From SZUA-430 sp964483585 (GTDB lineage: Bacteria > Pseudomonadota > Alphaproteobacteria > Micropepsales > Micropepsaceae): 64,000 nt of DNA. Both the position numbers and the translations under genes were made by a program. Location of the stretch: positions 12,920-76,919 of the forward strand of contig CAZABH010000012.1 of assembly GCA_964483585.1 (NCBI GenBank), written 5' to 3'. The first letter of the stretch is position 1; the number at the start of each line of letters is the position of its first letter. Positions 34,619 through 43,564 of the stretch are shown one piece after another. The notes under the pieces are model-generated. The model saw only the letters and a list, made by a program, of their open reading frames with translations. It had not been told where the DNA came from and searched no databases.

Positions 34619-36052
34619 ATGTTTGACATGATAACCAGCTTCGCCCTGGGAGGCCTCGGCTTTCTGTTTGTGATATCGCTGGTCGTGTTCGTCCACGAAC
34701 TCGGTCACTTCCTTGCGGGCCGCTATTTCGGGGTCAAGGTCGAGGTTTTCTCGATCGGCTTCGGGCGCGAGTTGTTCGGATATACGGATCGCCTTGGCAC
34801 ACGCTGGAAGGTCGCAGCCCTACCACTGGGTGGGTATGTGAAATTCTGGGGGGACGAAAACGCTGCCAGCGCGCCCGATCACGATCAGCTGAACCAAATT
34901 GCGGCCGTCGATCGCAGCAAGTCGTTCCATCATAAGGTCTGGTGGCAGAAGGCCATTATTTCCGTCGCGGGACCTTTGGCGAATTTTGTTCTGGCCATTG
35001 CCATCCTCGCAGCGCTGTTTATGGCCTATGGGTCAACGGCTCCTGCCCCCATTATCGGGAGCGTCAAGCAGGGTTACCCAGCGGACCAGGCGGGGCTCAG
35101 GCCTGGCGACCGCATTGTCAGCATCGACGGCACAGCCATCAGCAGCTTCAATGACCTGGTGAAGATCGTCTCTGTATCCGACGGCCACACCCTGGGTTTC
35201 GTCATCGATCGCGATGGTCAGCGCCAGCAAATGGCTGTGACACCGACCATGATCACGAAGCCCGACAGCTTTGGATCAACGATCCGTGACCCTGGCATCG
35301 GTGTCAGCCCCGTCATTCCTGGACATGTGGAGACTGTCATCGAAGGATCGCCTGCCGCCGAAGCTGGCCTCAAGGCGGGCGACATCATCTTCTCGGTTAA
35401 CGAGACCCCGGTCTCGAACTTCAGGGACATCTCCGACGCGGTCGAGAAGGCCGGCGGACAAGCCCTGTCCCTGAAAGTGGCGCGTCAGCAGTCAGAACCG
35501 AAAGCCGGCCGAGCCACAGAAGTTCTGGACCTGAAGCTTGTGCCGCGGTCGGTCCCAGGTTCAGCTTCTGCAGATCAGCAGGTATCGGATGCGGCAGGAT
35601 TCTCCGTATACGCGAAAGGATCCCCTGATCCTTACGTCCGTGTAACGTATGGGCCTTTTCAGGCTATTGCCGCGGGTGCGGCCGAAGTGAAATTCATCGT
35701 GGTGAAGACGATTTATTTTATCGGTCAACTCTTGACTGGTAGCGCCGACTACCAACAGCTGTCCGGGCCGATCGGAATCGCCTCGATTTCCGGGAAAGTC
35801 GCCGTGGAGTATGGGTTGATCCCCTTAATCAACCTGGCCGCGGTGTTGTCTGTGAGCATCGGTTTACTCAATCTTTTTCCGATCCCGATGCTCGACGGGG
35901 GACATATCCTGTATTATGCAATAGAAGCAGTGCGTGGGCGTCCGCTGGGGGAGCGTGCCCAGGAGCTTGGCTTCCGGATTGGACTGGGATTTGTGGGGTG
36001 CCTGTTGCTGTTTGCAACTTGGAATGACCTGACAAAACTGGTTTCCGGATAG
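34619..36052 (+). CDS. rseP: RIP zinc metalloprotease RseP
   Basis: A 477-residue site-2 protease of the inner membrane that cleaves anti-sigma factors and signal-peptide remnants. The zinc site is VHELGH (His26, Glu27, His30) in the first helix, and PIPMLDGGHILYY in a C-terminal helix supplies the third ligand. Two PDZ domains lie between, at roughly 130-205 and 225-300; both contain the AGLKAGD/AGLRPGD loop. It lies between dxr and bamA as in most proteobacteria. Confidence 0.95.
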   Translation: MFDMITSFALGGLGFLFVISLVVFVHELGHFLAGRYFGVKVEVFSIGFGRELFGYTDRLGTRWKVAALPLGGYVKFWGDENAASAPDHDQLNQIAAVDRSKSFHHKVWWQKAIISVAGPLANFVLAIAILAALFMAYGSTAPAPIIGSVKQGYPADQAGLRPGDRIVSIDGTAISSFNDLVKIVSVSDGHTLGFVIDRDGQRQQMAVTPTMITKPDSFGSTIRDPGIGVSPVIPGHVETVIEGSPAAEAGLKAGDIIFSVNETPVSNFRDISDAVEKAGGQALSLKVARQQSEPKAGRATEVLDLKLVPRSVPGSASADQQVSDAAGFSVYAKGSPDPYVRVTYGPFQAIAAGAAEVKFIVVKTIYFIGQLLTGSADYQQLSGPIGIASISGKVAVEYGLIPLINLAAVLSVSIGLLNLFPIPMLDGGHILYYAIEAVRGRPLGERAQELGFRIGLGFVGCLLLFATWNDLTKLVSG

Positions 36053-36113
36053 GGGGCTTCCAATCCCGACTTGACTAGCAGTGTCGATGTTTTCTGCCGC
36101 GGGGCGTGAACGA

Positions 36114-38411
36114 ATGAAAAAATTGCTGGGTTTGCTTTTGGCGCTTGTCGCTGCGGTGTCGTTTCAGGCCAACAGTGCGTGGGCTCAGGGCACGACTGAT
36201 CCTTTCATCAAGCGGATCGTTGTTGAGGGCAACCAGCGTATCGAGGAAAGCACGGTCCTTTCCTACATGGTCATCAAGGAAGGGGCGAGTTACTCGCAGG
36301 CTCAGGTCGACCAGTCCTTGAAGACACTCTTTGCGACTGGCCTGTTTGCCGATGTGCAGATCCAGCAGGACAACGGTCTCGTCAAGGTAAAGGTAGTAGA
36401 GAACCCTATCATCAACCGCGTGGCTTTTGACGGCAACTCCAAGGTGTCCAACAAGACGCTCGAGGAGGATGTTCAGTTGAAGCCGCGCATGGTGTTTTCG
36501 CGCGCGAAAGTTCAGGCGGACGTCCAGCGCATTCTGGAAATTTACCGCCGTTCGGGCCGGTTCGCCGCGCAGGTTGAACCCAAGACCGTCCAGCTCGGGC
36601 AAAACCGTGTCGATCTGGTTTTCGAGATCAACGAAGGTCCGACAACAGGGGTCAGTCGCATCGTTTTCATAGGCAACAAGGCCTATAGCGATGGCACGTT
36701 GCGTAGCCGCATTGCGACCACGGAATCGGTTTGGTGGAATTTTCTTCAGAGCAACGACAACTATGACCCAGATCGGCTGACCTTCGACCGCGAACAGCTG
36801 CGGCGCTTTTATCTGTCCGAGGGTTACGCCGATTTCCGCGTGATCTCCGCCGTTGCCGAACTGGCGCCGGATCGCAGCGGCTTCTACATCACCTTCACGA
36901 TCGAAGAAGGCGAGCGATACAATTTTGGCAAGGTGGACATCGACACCAAGCTGAAGGACATTCCCGTCGCGGATCTTCAGGAGCTGATACGCTTCAATGG
37001 TGGCGAACAGTACAACGCCGAGCTGATCGACAAGAGCGTAGACGCGCTTACGACAGCTGCCGGCACCAAGGGTTATGCTTTTGTTGATATTCGGCCTCGC
37101 GTCCGCCGCAACAAGGACGAGCGCACGGTTGACGTTGTCTTCAAGATCGAGGAAGGCCCCCGCGTTTACGTCGAACGTATCAACATCGTCGGCAATACCC
37201 GCACCCTTGACAAGGTCATTCGCCGCGAAATCCGCTTCGTCGAGGGTGACGCGTTCAACCGCGTGCTGATCAACCGTTCGCGTTCTCGCATCCGTGGCCT
37301 CGGCTATTTCAAGAAAGTCGAGATCTCGGAAGAGCCAGGAACTTCGCCGGATCGGACAGTCGTTAATGTCGAGGTGGAAGAGCAGTCCACTGGCGAATTC
37401 TCGATCAGCGCCGGTTTCTCGTCAGCTGACAATGTGGTGGGTGCAGTCAGCCTCACCGAAAAGAACCTTTTGGGCCGCGGCCAGTTCCTGCGCCTGCAGG
37501 TCTCCGTGTCCAGCATCCGCCAACAAGTCGACCTGCGTTTCACCGAGCCTTACTTCATGGATCGGAACATCTCGGCAGGCTTCGACATTTACAACCAGTA
37601 TCAGATCTTCGACGAGTCGAACTACGAGGCCAGCATTCGGGGTATCGGCCTAAGGCTTGGTTTCCCCATGTCCGAGTTCGGTCGCCTGGGCCTTCGCTAC
37701 ACGCTCCGTCAGGATGACATCACGATTGTCGGACCCGCCGGCGACGTCGAGGAGGGCATATCCATGCTTTCATCGGCTGGCTTTACCTATGTCTATGATG
37801 ACAAGGATGATCCGCTCGAACCGAAGAACGGCGTGGATCTTATGTGGAGCCTTGATTTCGCTGGCCTTGGTGGCGACAAGGAATACATCCGAACTGAAGT
37901 CAGCGGCGACTGGTTCAAGCGCCTCTGGTACGATGATCTCATTCTCAACGTCTCTGCATCTGCAGGCTACATTATTGCCTATGGTTCCGACCAACTCTCG
38001 GCGAACGACCGCTTCTTCAAAGGCGGTGCGACCTTCCGAGGCTTCGAGACCTCGGGTATCGGCCCGCGCGAGACATCAGTATTTGGAACCCCTCCATCTG
38101 TCGGCGGCGAGGCTTACGCCATCGGCACTGTGGAACTGCGGTTCCCCAATTTCCTGCCTGACGAACTGGGCATCAAGACCGCCGTGTTCACTGACGTTGG
38201 TACAGTGGGCTTGGTGGCCGACAAGCCGGTCTGTGCACCGATCCCTGCGTCTTGTATCGTCGACAACATGGCGATCAGGGCCTCGGCTGGCTTGAGCGTG
38301 TACTGGAACTCACCTTTTGGTCCGGTGCGTCTTGATTTTTCCCAGGTTTTGAACAAAGAAGACTACGACCAAACGGAGTCCTTCCGCTTCAGCGCAGGAA
38401 CGAAGTTTTAG
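36114..38411 (+). CDS. bamA: Outer membrane protein assembly factor BamA
   Basis: A 765-residue Omp85 protein that inserts beta-barrels into the outer membrane. A signal peptide (MKKLLGLLLALVAAVSFQAN, cleaved near AWAQ) is followed by five POTRA domains (about 30-420) and the 16-stranded barrel, ending in a C-terminal Phe (FSAGTKF). The barrel contains GIGLRLGFPMSEFG and the loop-6 type KGGATFRGF. The ATG at 36114 gives a proper signal peptide; an upstream in-frame ATG at 36081 would add 11 residues before it. Confidence 0.96.
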   Translation: MKKLLGLLLALVAAVSFQANSAWAQGTTDPFIKRIVVEGNQRIEESTVLSYMVIKEGASYSQAQVDQSLKTLFATGLFADVQIQQDNGLVKVKVVENPIINRVAFDGNSKVSNKTLEEDVQLKPRMVFSRAKVQADVQRILEIYRRSGRFAAQVEPKTVQLGQNRVDLVFEINEGPTTGVSRIVFIGNKAYSDGTLRSRIATTESVWWNFLQSNDNYDPDRLTFDREQLRRFYLSEGYADFRVISAVAELAPDRSGFYITFTIEEGERYNFGKVDIDTKLKDIPVADLQELIRFNGGEQYNAELIDKSVDALTTAAGTKGYAFVDIRPRVRRNKDERTVDVVFKIEEGPRVYVERINIVGNTRTLDKVIRREIRFVEGDAFNRVLINRSRSRIRGLGYFKKVEISEEPGTSPDRTVVNVEVEEQSTGEFSISAGFSSADNVVGAVSLTEKNLLGRGQFLRLQVSVSSIRQQVDLRFTEPYFMDRNISAGFDIYNQYQIFDESNYEASIRGIGLRLGFPMSEFGRLGLRYTLRQDDITIVGPAGDVEEGISMLSSAGFTYVYDDKDDPLEPKNGVDLMWSLDFAGLGGDKEYIRTEVSGDWFKRLWYDDLILNVSASAGYIIAYGSDQLSANDRFFKGGATFRGFETSGIGPRETSVFGTPPSVGGEAYAIGTVELRFPNFLPDELGIKTAVFTDVGTVGLVADKPVCAPIPASCIVDNMAIRASAGLSVYWNSPFGPVRLDFSQVLNKEDYDQTESFRFSAGTKF

Positions 38412-38433
38412 TCCGCTCCAGGAGAATACACAT

Positions 38434-39114
38434 ATGACGACTCGCAAGGCCCTTTGGGCCACGGCAGCACTCGCCGTCACAACACTCGCATTCGGTGTAT
38501 ACACCGCCAACGCACAACCGGCGGCTGCGCCGGCGAAGCCCGCAGCTGCACCAGCCGCAGCAGCAGCCAAGCCCGCGCCCGCAGCCGTGATTCTGTTCCT
38601 CGACCGTGCAGCCGTCCTTCGCAAGTCGGCCGCTGGCGTTGAGTTGCAGAAGCAGGCTGAGTCGATTGCCAAGAAGATCCAGTCGGACCTTGGTCCAGAG
38701 GACAAGAAGATCCAGACCGACATCCAGGCTCTCCAGGCCCAGGCTGACGTTTTGTCTCCTCAGGCTCGCCAGACCAAGATCAAGGAAATCGAGAACCGTC
38801 GCCAAGCTCTTCAGAAGAAGATCCAGGAGCGTCAGCTCGCCCTGCAGAATGGTATCGGCAACGCCCGTACGCAGATGGAGCGCTCGCTGTCGCCTATCCT
38901 CGAGAAGATCATGGTAGAGCGCAAGGCAAACCTGCTGCTTGATCGCGGCCTTGTTGTCCTTGGCACCAACGAGTTGGACATCACCAACACGGCCATCGAT
39001 CGCCTCAACAAGGCTTTGCCGACGGTGAAGGTAACACCAGTGGCGCCCAAGGCCCCTGCTGCCGCCCCGGCCGCAGCCAAGCCTGCCGCCGCTCCGGCCA
39101 AGCCTGCTGGCTAG
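38434..39114 (+). CDS. skp: OmpH/Skp-family periplasmic chaperone with Ala-Pro-Lys-rich tails
   Basis: A 226-residue exported protein (signal peptide cleaved near ANAQ). The middle 150 residues are the OmpH/Skp helical hairpin: VILFLDRAAVLRKSAAG, a long coiled coil rich in Lys/Gln, and LLLDRGLVVLGTNELDIT. Skp holds unfolded outer-membrane proteins for BamA, which is encoded 22 bases upstream. Both ends carry low-complexity Ala/Pro/Lys segments (about residues 28-50 and 203-226), which are not part of the usual fold. Confidence 0.88.
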   Translation: MTTRKALWATAALAVTTLAFGVYTANAQPAAAPAKPAAAPAAAAAKPAPAAVILFLDRAAVLRKSAAGVELQKQAESIAKKIQSDLGPEDKKIQTDIQALQAQADVLSPQARQTKIKEIENRRQALQKKIQERQLALQNGIGNARTQMERSLSPILEKIMVERKANLLLDRGLVVLGTNELDITNTAIDRLNKALPTVKVTPVAPKAPAAAPAAAKPAAAPAKPAG

Positions 39115-39141
39115 TTATCGTGTCAGTTTGAGATGAGACCA

Positions 39142-39167
39142 GGACCGGGTCTGAAAAGATCCGGTCC
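39142..39167 (+). terminator. Terminator after skp
   Basis: GGACCGG and CCGGTCC form a 7-bp stem (extendable by the inner pair TC/GA), followed by TTTGTCTATT. It lies 28 bases after the skp stop and 18 before the lpxD start, so it probably attenuates read-through into the lipid A genes. Confidence 0.65.
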
Positions 39168-39184
39168 TTTGTCTATTGTAGCCC

Positions 39185-40231
39185 ATGGCCGATCCGCGAT
39201 TCTACGACAGCACAGGTCCCCTCAGTATTGCCCAGGTCGAGCAATTGGCATCTGCCAGGCTCGTCGCCGGGGATACGCAGTGCACCATCCAAGACGTGGC
39301 GCCTCTCGACCGCGCGACAGCAGGGCAACTGTCCTTTTGCGACAGCCCGAAATTCCTGGCCACGCTGAAACAGGCGCGCGCAACGGCCGTCTTCGTGACA
39401 GAAAAAATGTGTCCGACCGTTCCTGTCGGCGTCCTGTCACTTGTGTGCGAAAGGCCTGCCCTGGCTTTCGCCCGGATTGCAACGCATCTCTACCCACACG
39501 CCTCGAGCATATGGCCAGTTGATCAGCCGCCAGTGCTGGGCATCGCCCCGACCGTTCGCATCGGTAACGGAACGATCGTCGCACCTGGTGCCTTCATCGG
39601 GGAAGGCGTCGAGATTGGAGACGGTGCTGTCATCGGCCCTGGCGTGGTCATCGGTCGGGGCGTGCAGATCGGGCACGGTGCCCGGATAGCTGCGCACGTC
39701 ACGATCAGCCATGCGCTCATCGGCGACAACTGCATCATACATCCCGGCGCGCGTATCGGTCAGGATGGCTTCGGCTACGTGAATGGCCCAAGGGGGCATT
39801 ACAAAATCCCGCAGCTTGGCCGTGTCATCATTCAGGACAATGTGGAAATAGGCGCCAACGCAGCCATCGACAGGGGCGCCTTGGCTGATACAGTGATTGG
39901 CGAGGGAACCAAGATCGACAATCTGGTCCAGATTGCGCACAACAACCACATCGGGCGGCATTGCATCATCGTTTCGCAAGTGGGGCTTTCTGGCAGCAGC
40001 ACCATCGAGGATTTTGTTGTCTTGGGCGGACAGGTCGGAGTGGCTGACCACCTCAAGATCGGGAAGGCAGCTTTCGTCGCCGGAAAGGGTGGCGTGACGC
40101 GCAACCTCGAAGGTGGAAGGGTCTATGGCGGCTTCCCGGCAAAGCCCGTCGAACATTGGCGTCGCGAGGTGGCTGCACTCTCGCGCTTGGGGAAGGCAAG
40201 CAGGACAAAGACCGAGGCAGGCAATGACTGA
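39185..40231 (+). CDS. lpxD: UDP-3-O-(3-hydroxyacyl)glucosamine N-acyltransferase
   Basis: A 348-residue left-handed beta-helix acyltransferase, the third step of lipid A synthesis. An N-terminal uridine-binding domain (LSFCDSPKFLATLKQARATA) precedes the hexapeptide repeats; IHPGARIGQDGFGYVN and KIPQLGRVIIQDNVEIGANA are typical LpxD blocks including the catalytic His in LVQIAHNNHIG. The stop overlaps fabZ by 8 bases. Confidence 0.96.
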   Translation: MADPRFYDSTGPLSIAQVEQLASARLVAGDTQCTIQDVAPLDRATAGQLSFCDSPKFLATLKQARATAVFVTEKMCPTVPVGVLSLVCERPALAFARIATHLYPHASSIWPVDQPPVLGIAPTVRIGNGTIVAPGAFIGEGVEIGDGAVIGPGVVIGRGVQIGHGARIAAHVTISHALIGDNCIIHPGARIGQDGFGYVNGPRGHYKIPQLGRVIIQDNVEIGANAAIDRGALADTVIGEGTKIDNLVQIAHNNHIGRHCIIVSQVGLSGSSTIEDFVVLGGQVGVADHLKIGKAAFVAGKGGVTRNLEGGRVYGGFPAKPVEHWRREVAALSRLGKASRTKTEAGND

Positions 40232-40709
40232 ACAGGCACAAATCGAACAGGCAACCGAGGTCGCTGATATCAAGCGACTGATGGAGCTTCTTCCTCATCG
40301 ACCACCCATGCTGTTGATCGATCGAATGACGGATATCGTCCCCAACGTCAGTGCCACGGGCGTGAAGGCCGTATCGATGAACGAGCCTGCATTCCTCGGC
40401 CACTTCCCCGGTCACCCGATCTTTCCCGGCGTGCTGATCGTGGAGGCAATGGCCCAGACCGCTGGCGCACTTGTCATGCACTCCATGGGCGCCCGCGCCG
40501 GGGACAAGATCGTCTACTTTATGGGTATCGACAAGGCGCGCTTCCGTCACCCGGTCGTTCCAGGCGACCTGATGACATTGCCGGTAAAGATGCAAAAGGC
40601 CCGCATGCCGGTCTGGCGCTTTGCCGGCGAAGCCTATGTGAACGGCAAACTATGCGCAGAGGCGGAATTCACCGCAATGATCGCGGAACCCGACAGGACC
40701 AGAAAGTAA
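40224..40709 (+). CDS. fabZ: 3-hydroxyacyl-ACP dehydratase FabZ
   Basis: A 161-residue hot-dog-fold dehydratase of fatty acid synthesis. LLPHRPPMLLIDR and GHFPGHPIFPGVLIVEAMAQ contain the catalytic His64 and Glu74. It starts inside the end of lpxD and is followed one base after its stop by lpxA, the usual arrangement that couples fatty acid and lipid A supply. Confidence 0.96.
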   Translation: MTEQAQIEQATEVADIKRLMELLPHRPPMLLIDRMTDIVPNVSATGVKAVSMNEPAFLGHFPGHPIFPGVLIVEAMAQTAGALVMHSMGARAGDKIVYFMGIDKARFRHPVVPGDLMTLPVKMQKARMPVWRFAGEAYVNGKLCAEAEFTAMIAEPDRTRK

Positions 40710-40710
40710 A

Positions 40711-41520
40711 ATGACAAACATTCATCCCAGCGCAGTCGTTGACCCGAAAGCAGAGATCCATCCGACCGTTCAGATCGGCCCCTTCTGCGTCGTGGGACCC
40801 AAAGTAAAGCTCCACGCCAACGTCAAGCTGGTCAACCATGTCTGCGTCGATGGTGCCACGACGATCGGCGAGGGGTCGACAGTGTTTCCGTTTGCATCGC
40901 TTGGGCAGCCGCCCCAGAGCCTCGCCTTCAAGGGAGAGCCCGTTGAACTGATCATCGGACGCAACAACATCATTCGCGAGCATGTGACAATGAACCCCGG
41001 CACCGCCAAGGGGGGCGCGGTGACGCGTGTGGGCGATAACTGCATGTTCATGGCCGACAGCCACGTCGCCCACGACTGCATCGTCGGCAGCAACTGCGTC
41101 TTCGCCAACAACGCCATGGTCGGCGGCCATGTAGTGGTCGAGGACTTCGTGTGGCTTGGTGGTGGTGCGGCCGTACATCAGTTCAGCCGTATCGGCCGGC
41201 ACGCCTTCGTTGGTGGTATGGCCGGCCTCGAGGGTGATCTCATCCCCTATGGCTCCGTAATGGGGAACCGCGCCTACCTGGCTGGCCTCAACCTCGTCGG
41301 GCTCAAGCGGCGGGGTTTCTCGAGGGATCAGATCCACGAGTTGCGCAACGCCTATCGCCTTCTGTTCGCGCAGGAAGGCACCTTCCAGGAGAGACTGTCC
41401 GACGTTGCGGAACTCTTTGCCAGCAATGCAGAAGTCATGGAGATCGTGAATTTCGTGCGCAATGGCAGCAACCGCCCGCTCTGCATGCCCAGCCGCGAGA
41501 CCCGTTTCGAAACGGCGTGA
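40711..41520 (+). CDS. lpxA: UDP-N-acetylglucosamine acyltransferase
   Basis: A 269-residue hexapeptide-repeat acyltransferase, the first step of lipid A synthesis. IHPSAVVDPKAEIHPTVQIG at the N terminus, REHVTMNPGTAKGG, the catalytic His in DSHVAHDCIVG, and the helical C-terminal domain from GFSRDQIHELRNAYRLLF are all present. Its stop overlaps the lpxI GTG start. Confidence 0.96.
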   Translation: MTNIHPSAVVDPKAEIHPTVQIGPFCVVGPKVKLHANVKLVNHVCVDGATTIGEGSTVFPFASLGQPPQSLAFKGEPVELIIGRNNIIREHVTMNPGTAKGGAVTRVGDNCMFMADSHVAHDCIVGSNCVFANNAMVGGHVVVEDFVWLGGGAAVHQFSRIGRHAFVGGMAGLEGDLIPYGSVMGNRAYLAGLNLVGLKRRGFSRDQIHELRNAYRLLFAQEGTFQERLSDVAELFASNAEVMEIVNFVRNGSNRPLCMPSRETRFETA

Positions 41521-42344
41521 CACCTGCAACCACCCCTCTTGGAATCATTGCCGGCGGCGGCGAGCTGCCGCTGGAGGTCGCGCGCGCTGCAATGGCAGCA
41601 GGACGCAAGGCCTATGTTCTTGCCGTGGATGAGTTCGCGGACCCTGTTCCGGAAGGCATCACAAGCGACCGCAAAAGCATCGGCAAGCTGGGATGGTGCA
41701 TCGCAAGGCTGCGTGCGCATGGATGTCATGACGTCGTATTTGCGGGACATTTCAAGCGTCCGCGCGATGGTAATGTCAGGCTGCGCCCGGACTTGGGCGG
41801 CATCTGGTTTCTTGTTTCGAACCTTGGTGTTTTGCGCCGCCACAACGACGGCATCCACCGCGCCATCGCGCGCACCTTCGAAGCGCGTGGCTTCAGGGTT
41901 GTCTCGCCATTGGAGGCAGCACCCGCCCTTGCCGCTGCAGAAGGCTATCTTACAACCACGCGTGCTTCCACGCAGCAGGAGGCGAGCTTTGCGGCCGCCC
42001 TCGAAGCAGCCCGCACGCATGGCCGATCCGGTCAGGGACAGGCGATCATTTTTGCCGAAGGCCGGGTGATCGCTTCCGAAACCAAAGCAGGAACGGACGC
42101 GCTGCTGAAATCGCTCGATCCGGCACGCATGCATGGCGGCCTGCTGGTCAAAGCCATGTCGCCCGCGCAGCTTTCAACTATGGACCCACCCGCAATCGGA
42201 TGTCAGACCGTGGAGCTGGTCGCGGCAGCAGGCCTGGCGGGGATCATCGTCGAGGCGGGCCGAAGCGTCGTCGTGCAGGCCGACAGGGTTCGGTCAGATG
42301 CAGATAGAGCTGGCGTGTTCGTATTTGGTATCAAGGACGTGTGA
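41517..42344 (+). CDS. lpxI: UDP-2,3-diacylglucosamine diphosphatase LpxI
   Basis: A 275-residue DUF1009 protein, the alphaproteobacterial replacement for LpxH that makes lipid X. LGIIAGGGELPLEVARAA at the N terminus, FAGHFKRPRDGNVRLRPDL, and the C-terminal VKAMSPAQLSTMDPPAIG with the conserved Asp are diagnostic. Start GTG at 41517 overlaps the lpxA stop (GTGA). Confidence 0.94.
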   Translation: MTPATTPLGIIAGGGELPLEVARAAMAAGRKAYVLAVDEFADPVPEGITSDRKSIGKLGWCIARLRAHGCHDVVFAGHFKRPRDGNVRLRPDLGGIWFLVSNLGVLRRHNDGIHRAIARTFEARGFRVVSPLEAAPALAAAEGYLTTTRASTQQEASFAAALEAARTHGRSGQGQAIIFAEGRVIASETKAGTDALLKSLDPARMHGGLLVKAMSPAQLSTMDPPAIGCQTVELVAAAGLAGIIVEAGRSVVVQADRVRSDADRAGVFVFGIKDV

Positions 42345-43555
42345 CGCCAATGGACTGTAATTCAAGGCCTCGTATCATGTTGGTCGTGGGCGAACCGTCT
42401 GGTGACGCATTAGGCCAACAGGTCATCCTGGCCCTGCGGCAGCTCACCCACGGCATGGTCGACATCATTGGCGTGGGCGGCGAGCGCATGCGTGCGGCTG
42501 GCCTGCAGAGCCTGTACGCGATCACCGACACCTCCGTGATGGGGTTGCGCGAGGTTGTACCCAAGATCCCCGTCATCCTGCGCCGCATCCGTCAGGTTGC
42601 AGAGTTCGCGAAGACAACGCGACCCGACGTCGTCGTGATGATCGACAGCCCGGACTTTACCCACAAGGTGGCCAAGCGCATCCGCCAGATCGCTCCGGAC
42701 CTCAAGCTCATCGATTATGTAGCCCCGCAGGTATGGGCCTCGCGACCTGGACGCGCAAAGACCATGGCGCAGTACTTCGATCATGTCCTCTGCCTGCTTC
42801 CGTTCGAGGTGCCCTTCTTTCAGGGTGCAGGTATGGGCGCCTCTTTCGTGGGCCATCCCGTCGTTGAGCGCACAGCGCGCCCTGGCCAGGGCGAAGCCTT
42901 TCGTGCACGACACAGCATTTCGCCAGACACCAAGATCTTGCTCCTCTTGCCCGGTAGTCGCTCGAGCGAAATCCGCTTCCTTTGGCCAGTCTTCCGCGAA
43001 GCGCTCGAGATCACACAGCGCGAAGCGGGACAATTCCGGATCGTGCTCCCCACCGTTCAGACCGTAAGCAGGAAGGTCCGCGACCTGGTCAGTCAATGGG
43101 GTGAGGATGTGCTGGTGATAGAAGACGCCGACGAGAAGTTGGGTGCCTTCGATGCAGCTGATGTCGCCCTGGCAGCATCTGGAACGGTCGCAACCGAACT
43201 CGCGCTCAGCGCGACGCCTTCGGTCATCGGCTATCGGGTCGGCGCGCTGACCGCCGCCATTGCCCGACGCATGATCAAAGTGCCGTTCATCACCCTGGTC
43301 AATCTCATCCTCGATCGAGAAGTCGTTCCCGAGTTCGTACAGGAACGGTGCACACCGCAAAACCTTGCACGCGAGCTTGTTCGCCTCTTGACCAACCACG
43401 CCGCAAGGGTGGAGCAAGTCACGGCCAGTGTGGCGGCCCTCAGGGCGATGGGGCAGGGCGATGAACCACCCAGTGTGCGTGCCGCCCGGGAAATACTGCG
43501 CATAATGAAAGAGCCGCGTCGGCAAGCCGGCGCGGCTCTTGAAACCAGGACCTGA
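42341..43555 (+). CDS. lpxB: Lipid A disaccharide synthase
   Basis: A GT19-family glycosyltransferase (404 residues) that joins lipid X and UDP-diacylglucosamine. IMLVVGEPSGDALGQQV at the N terminus, MIDSPDFTHKVAKRI, YVAPQVWASRPGRAK and ASGTVATELAL are conserved. The GTG at 42341 overlaps the lpxI stop, but ATG at 42350 in the same frame, 12 bases after AAGGA, is an equally good start. The last 13 codons contain a terminator-like hairpin. Confidence 0.94.
   Translation: MTPMDCNSRPRIMLVVGEPSGDALGQQVILALRQLTHGMVDIIGVGGERMRAAGLQSLYAITDTSVMGLREVVPKIPVILRRIRQVAEFAKTTRPDVVVMIDSPDFTHKVAKRIRQIAPDLKLIDYVAPQVWASRPGRAKTMAQYFDHVLCLLPFEVPFFQGAGMGASFVGHPVVERTARPGQGEAFRARHSISPDTKILLLLPGSRSSEIRFLWPVFREALEITQREAGQFRIVLPTVQTVSRKVRDLVSQWGEDVLVIEDADEKLGAFDAADVALAASGTVATELALSATPSVIGYRVGALTAAIARRMIKVPFITLVNLILDREVVPEFVQERCTPQNLARELVRLLTNHAARVEQVTASVAALRAMGQGDEPPSVRAAREILRIMKEPRRQAGAALETRT
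43511..43538 (+). terminator. Hairpin within the last codons of lpxB
   Basis: GAGCCGCGTCGGC and GCCGGCGCGGCTC form a 13-bp stem with one G-T wobble and a two-base loop AA, followed by TTG. It ends 17 bases before the lpxB stop codon. It is placed where the operon should terminate ahead of the convergent gltA gene. Confidence 0.5.
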
Positions 43556-43564
43556 CGGCTGGTC

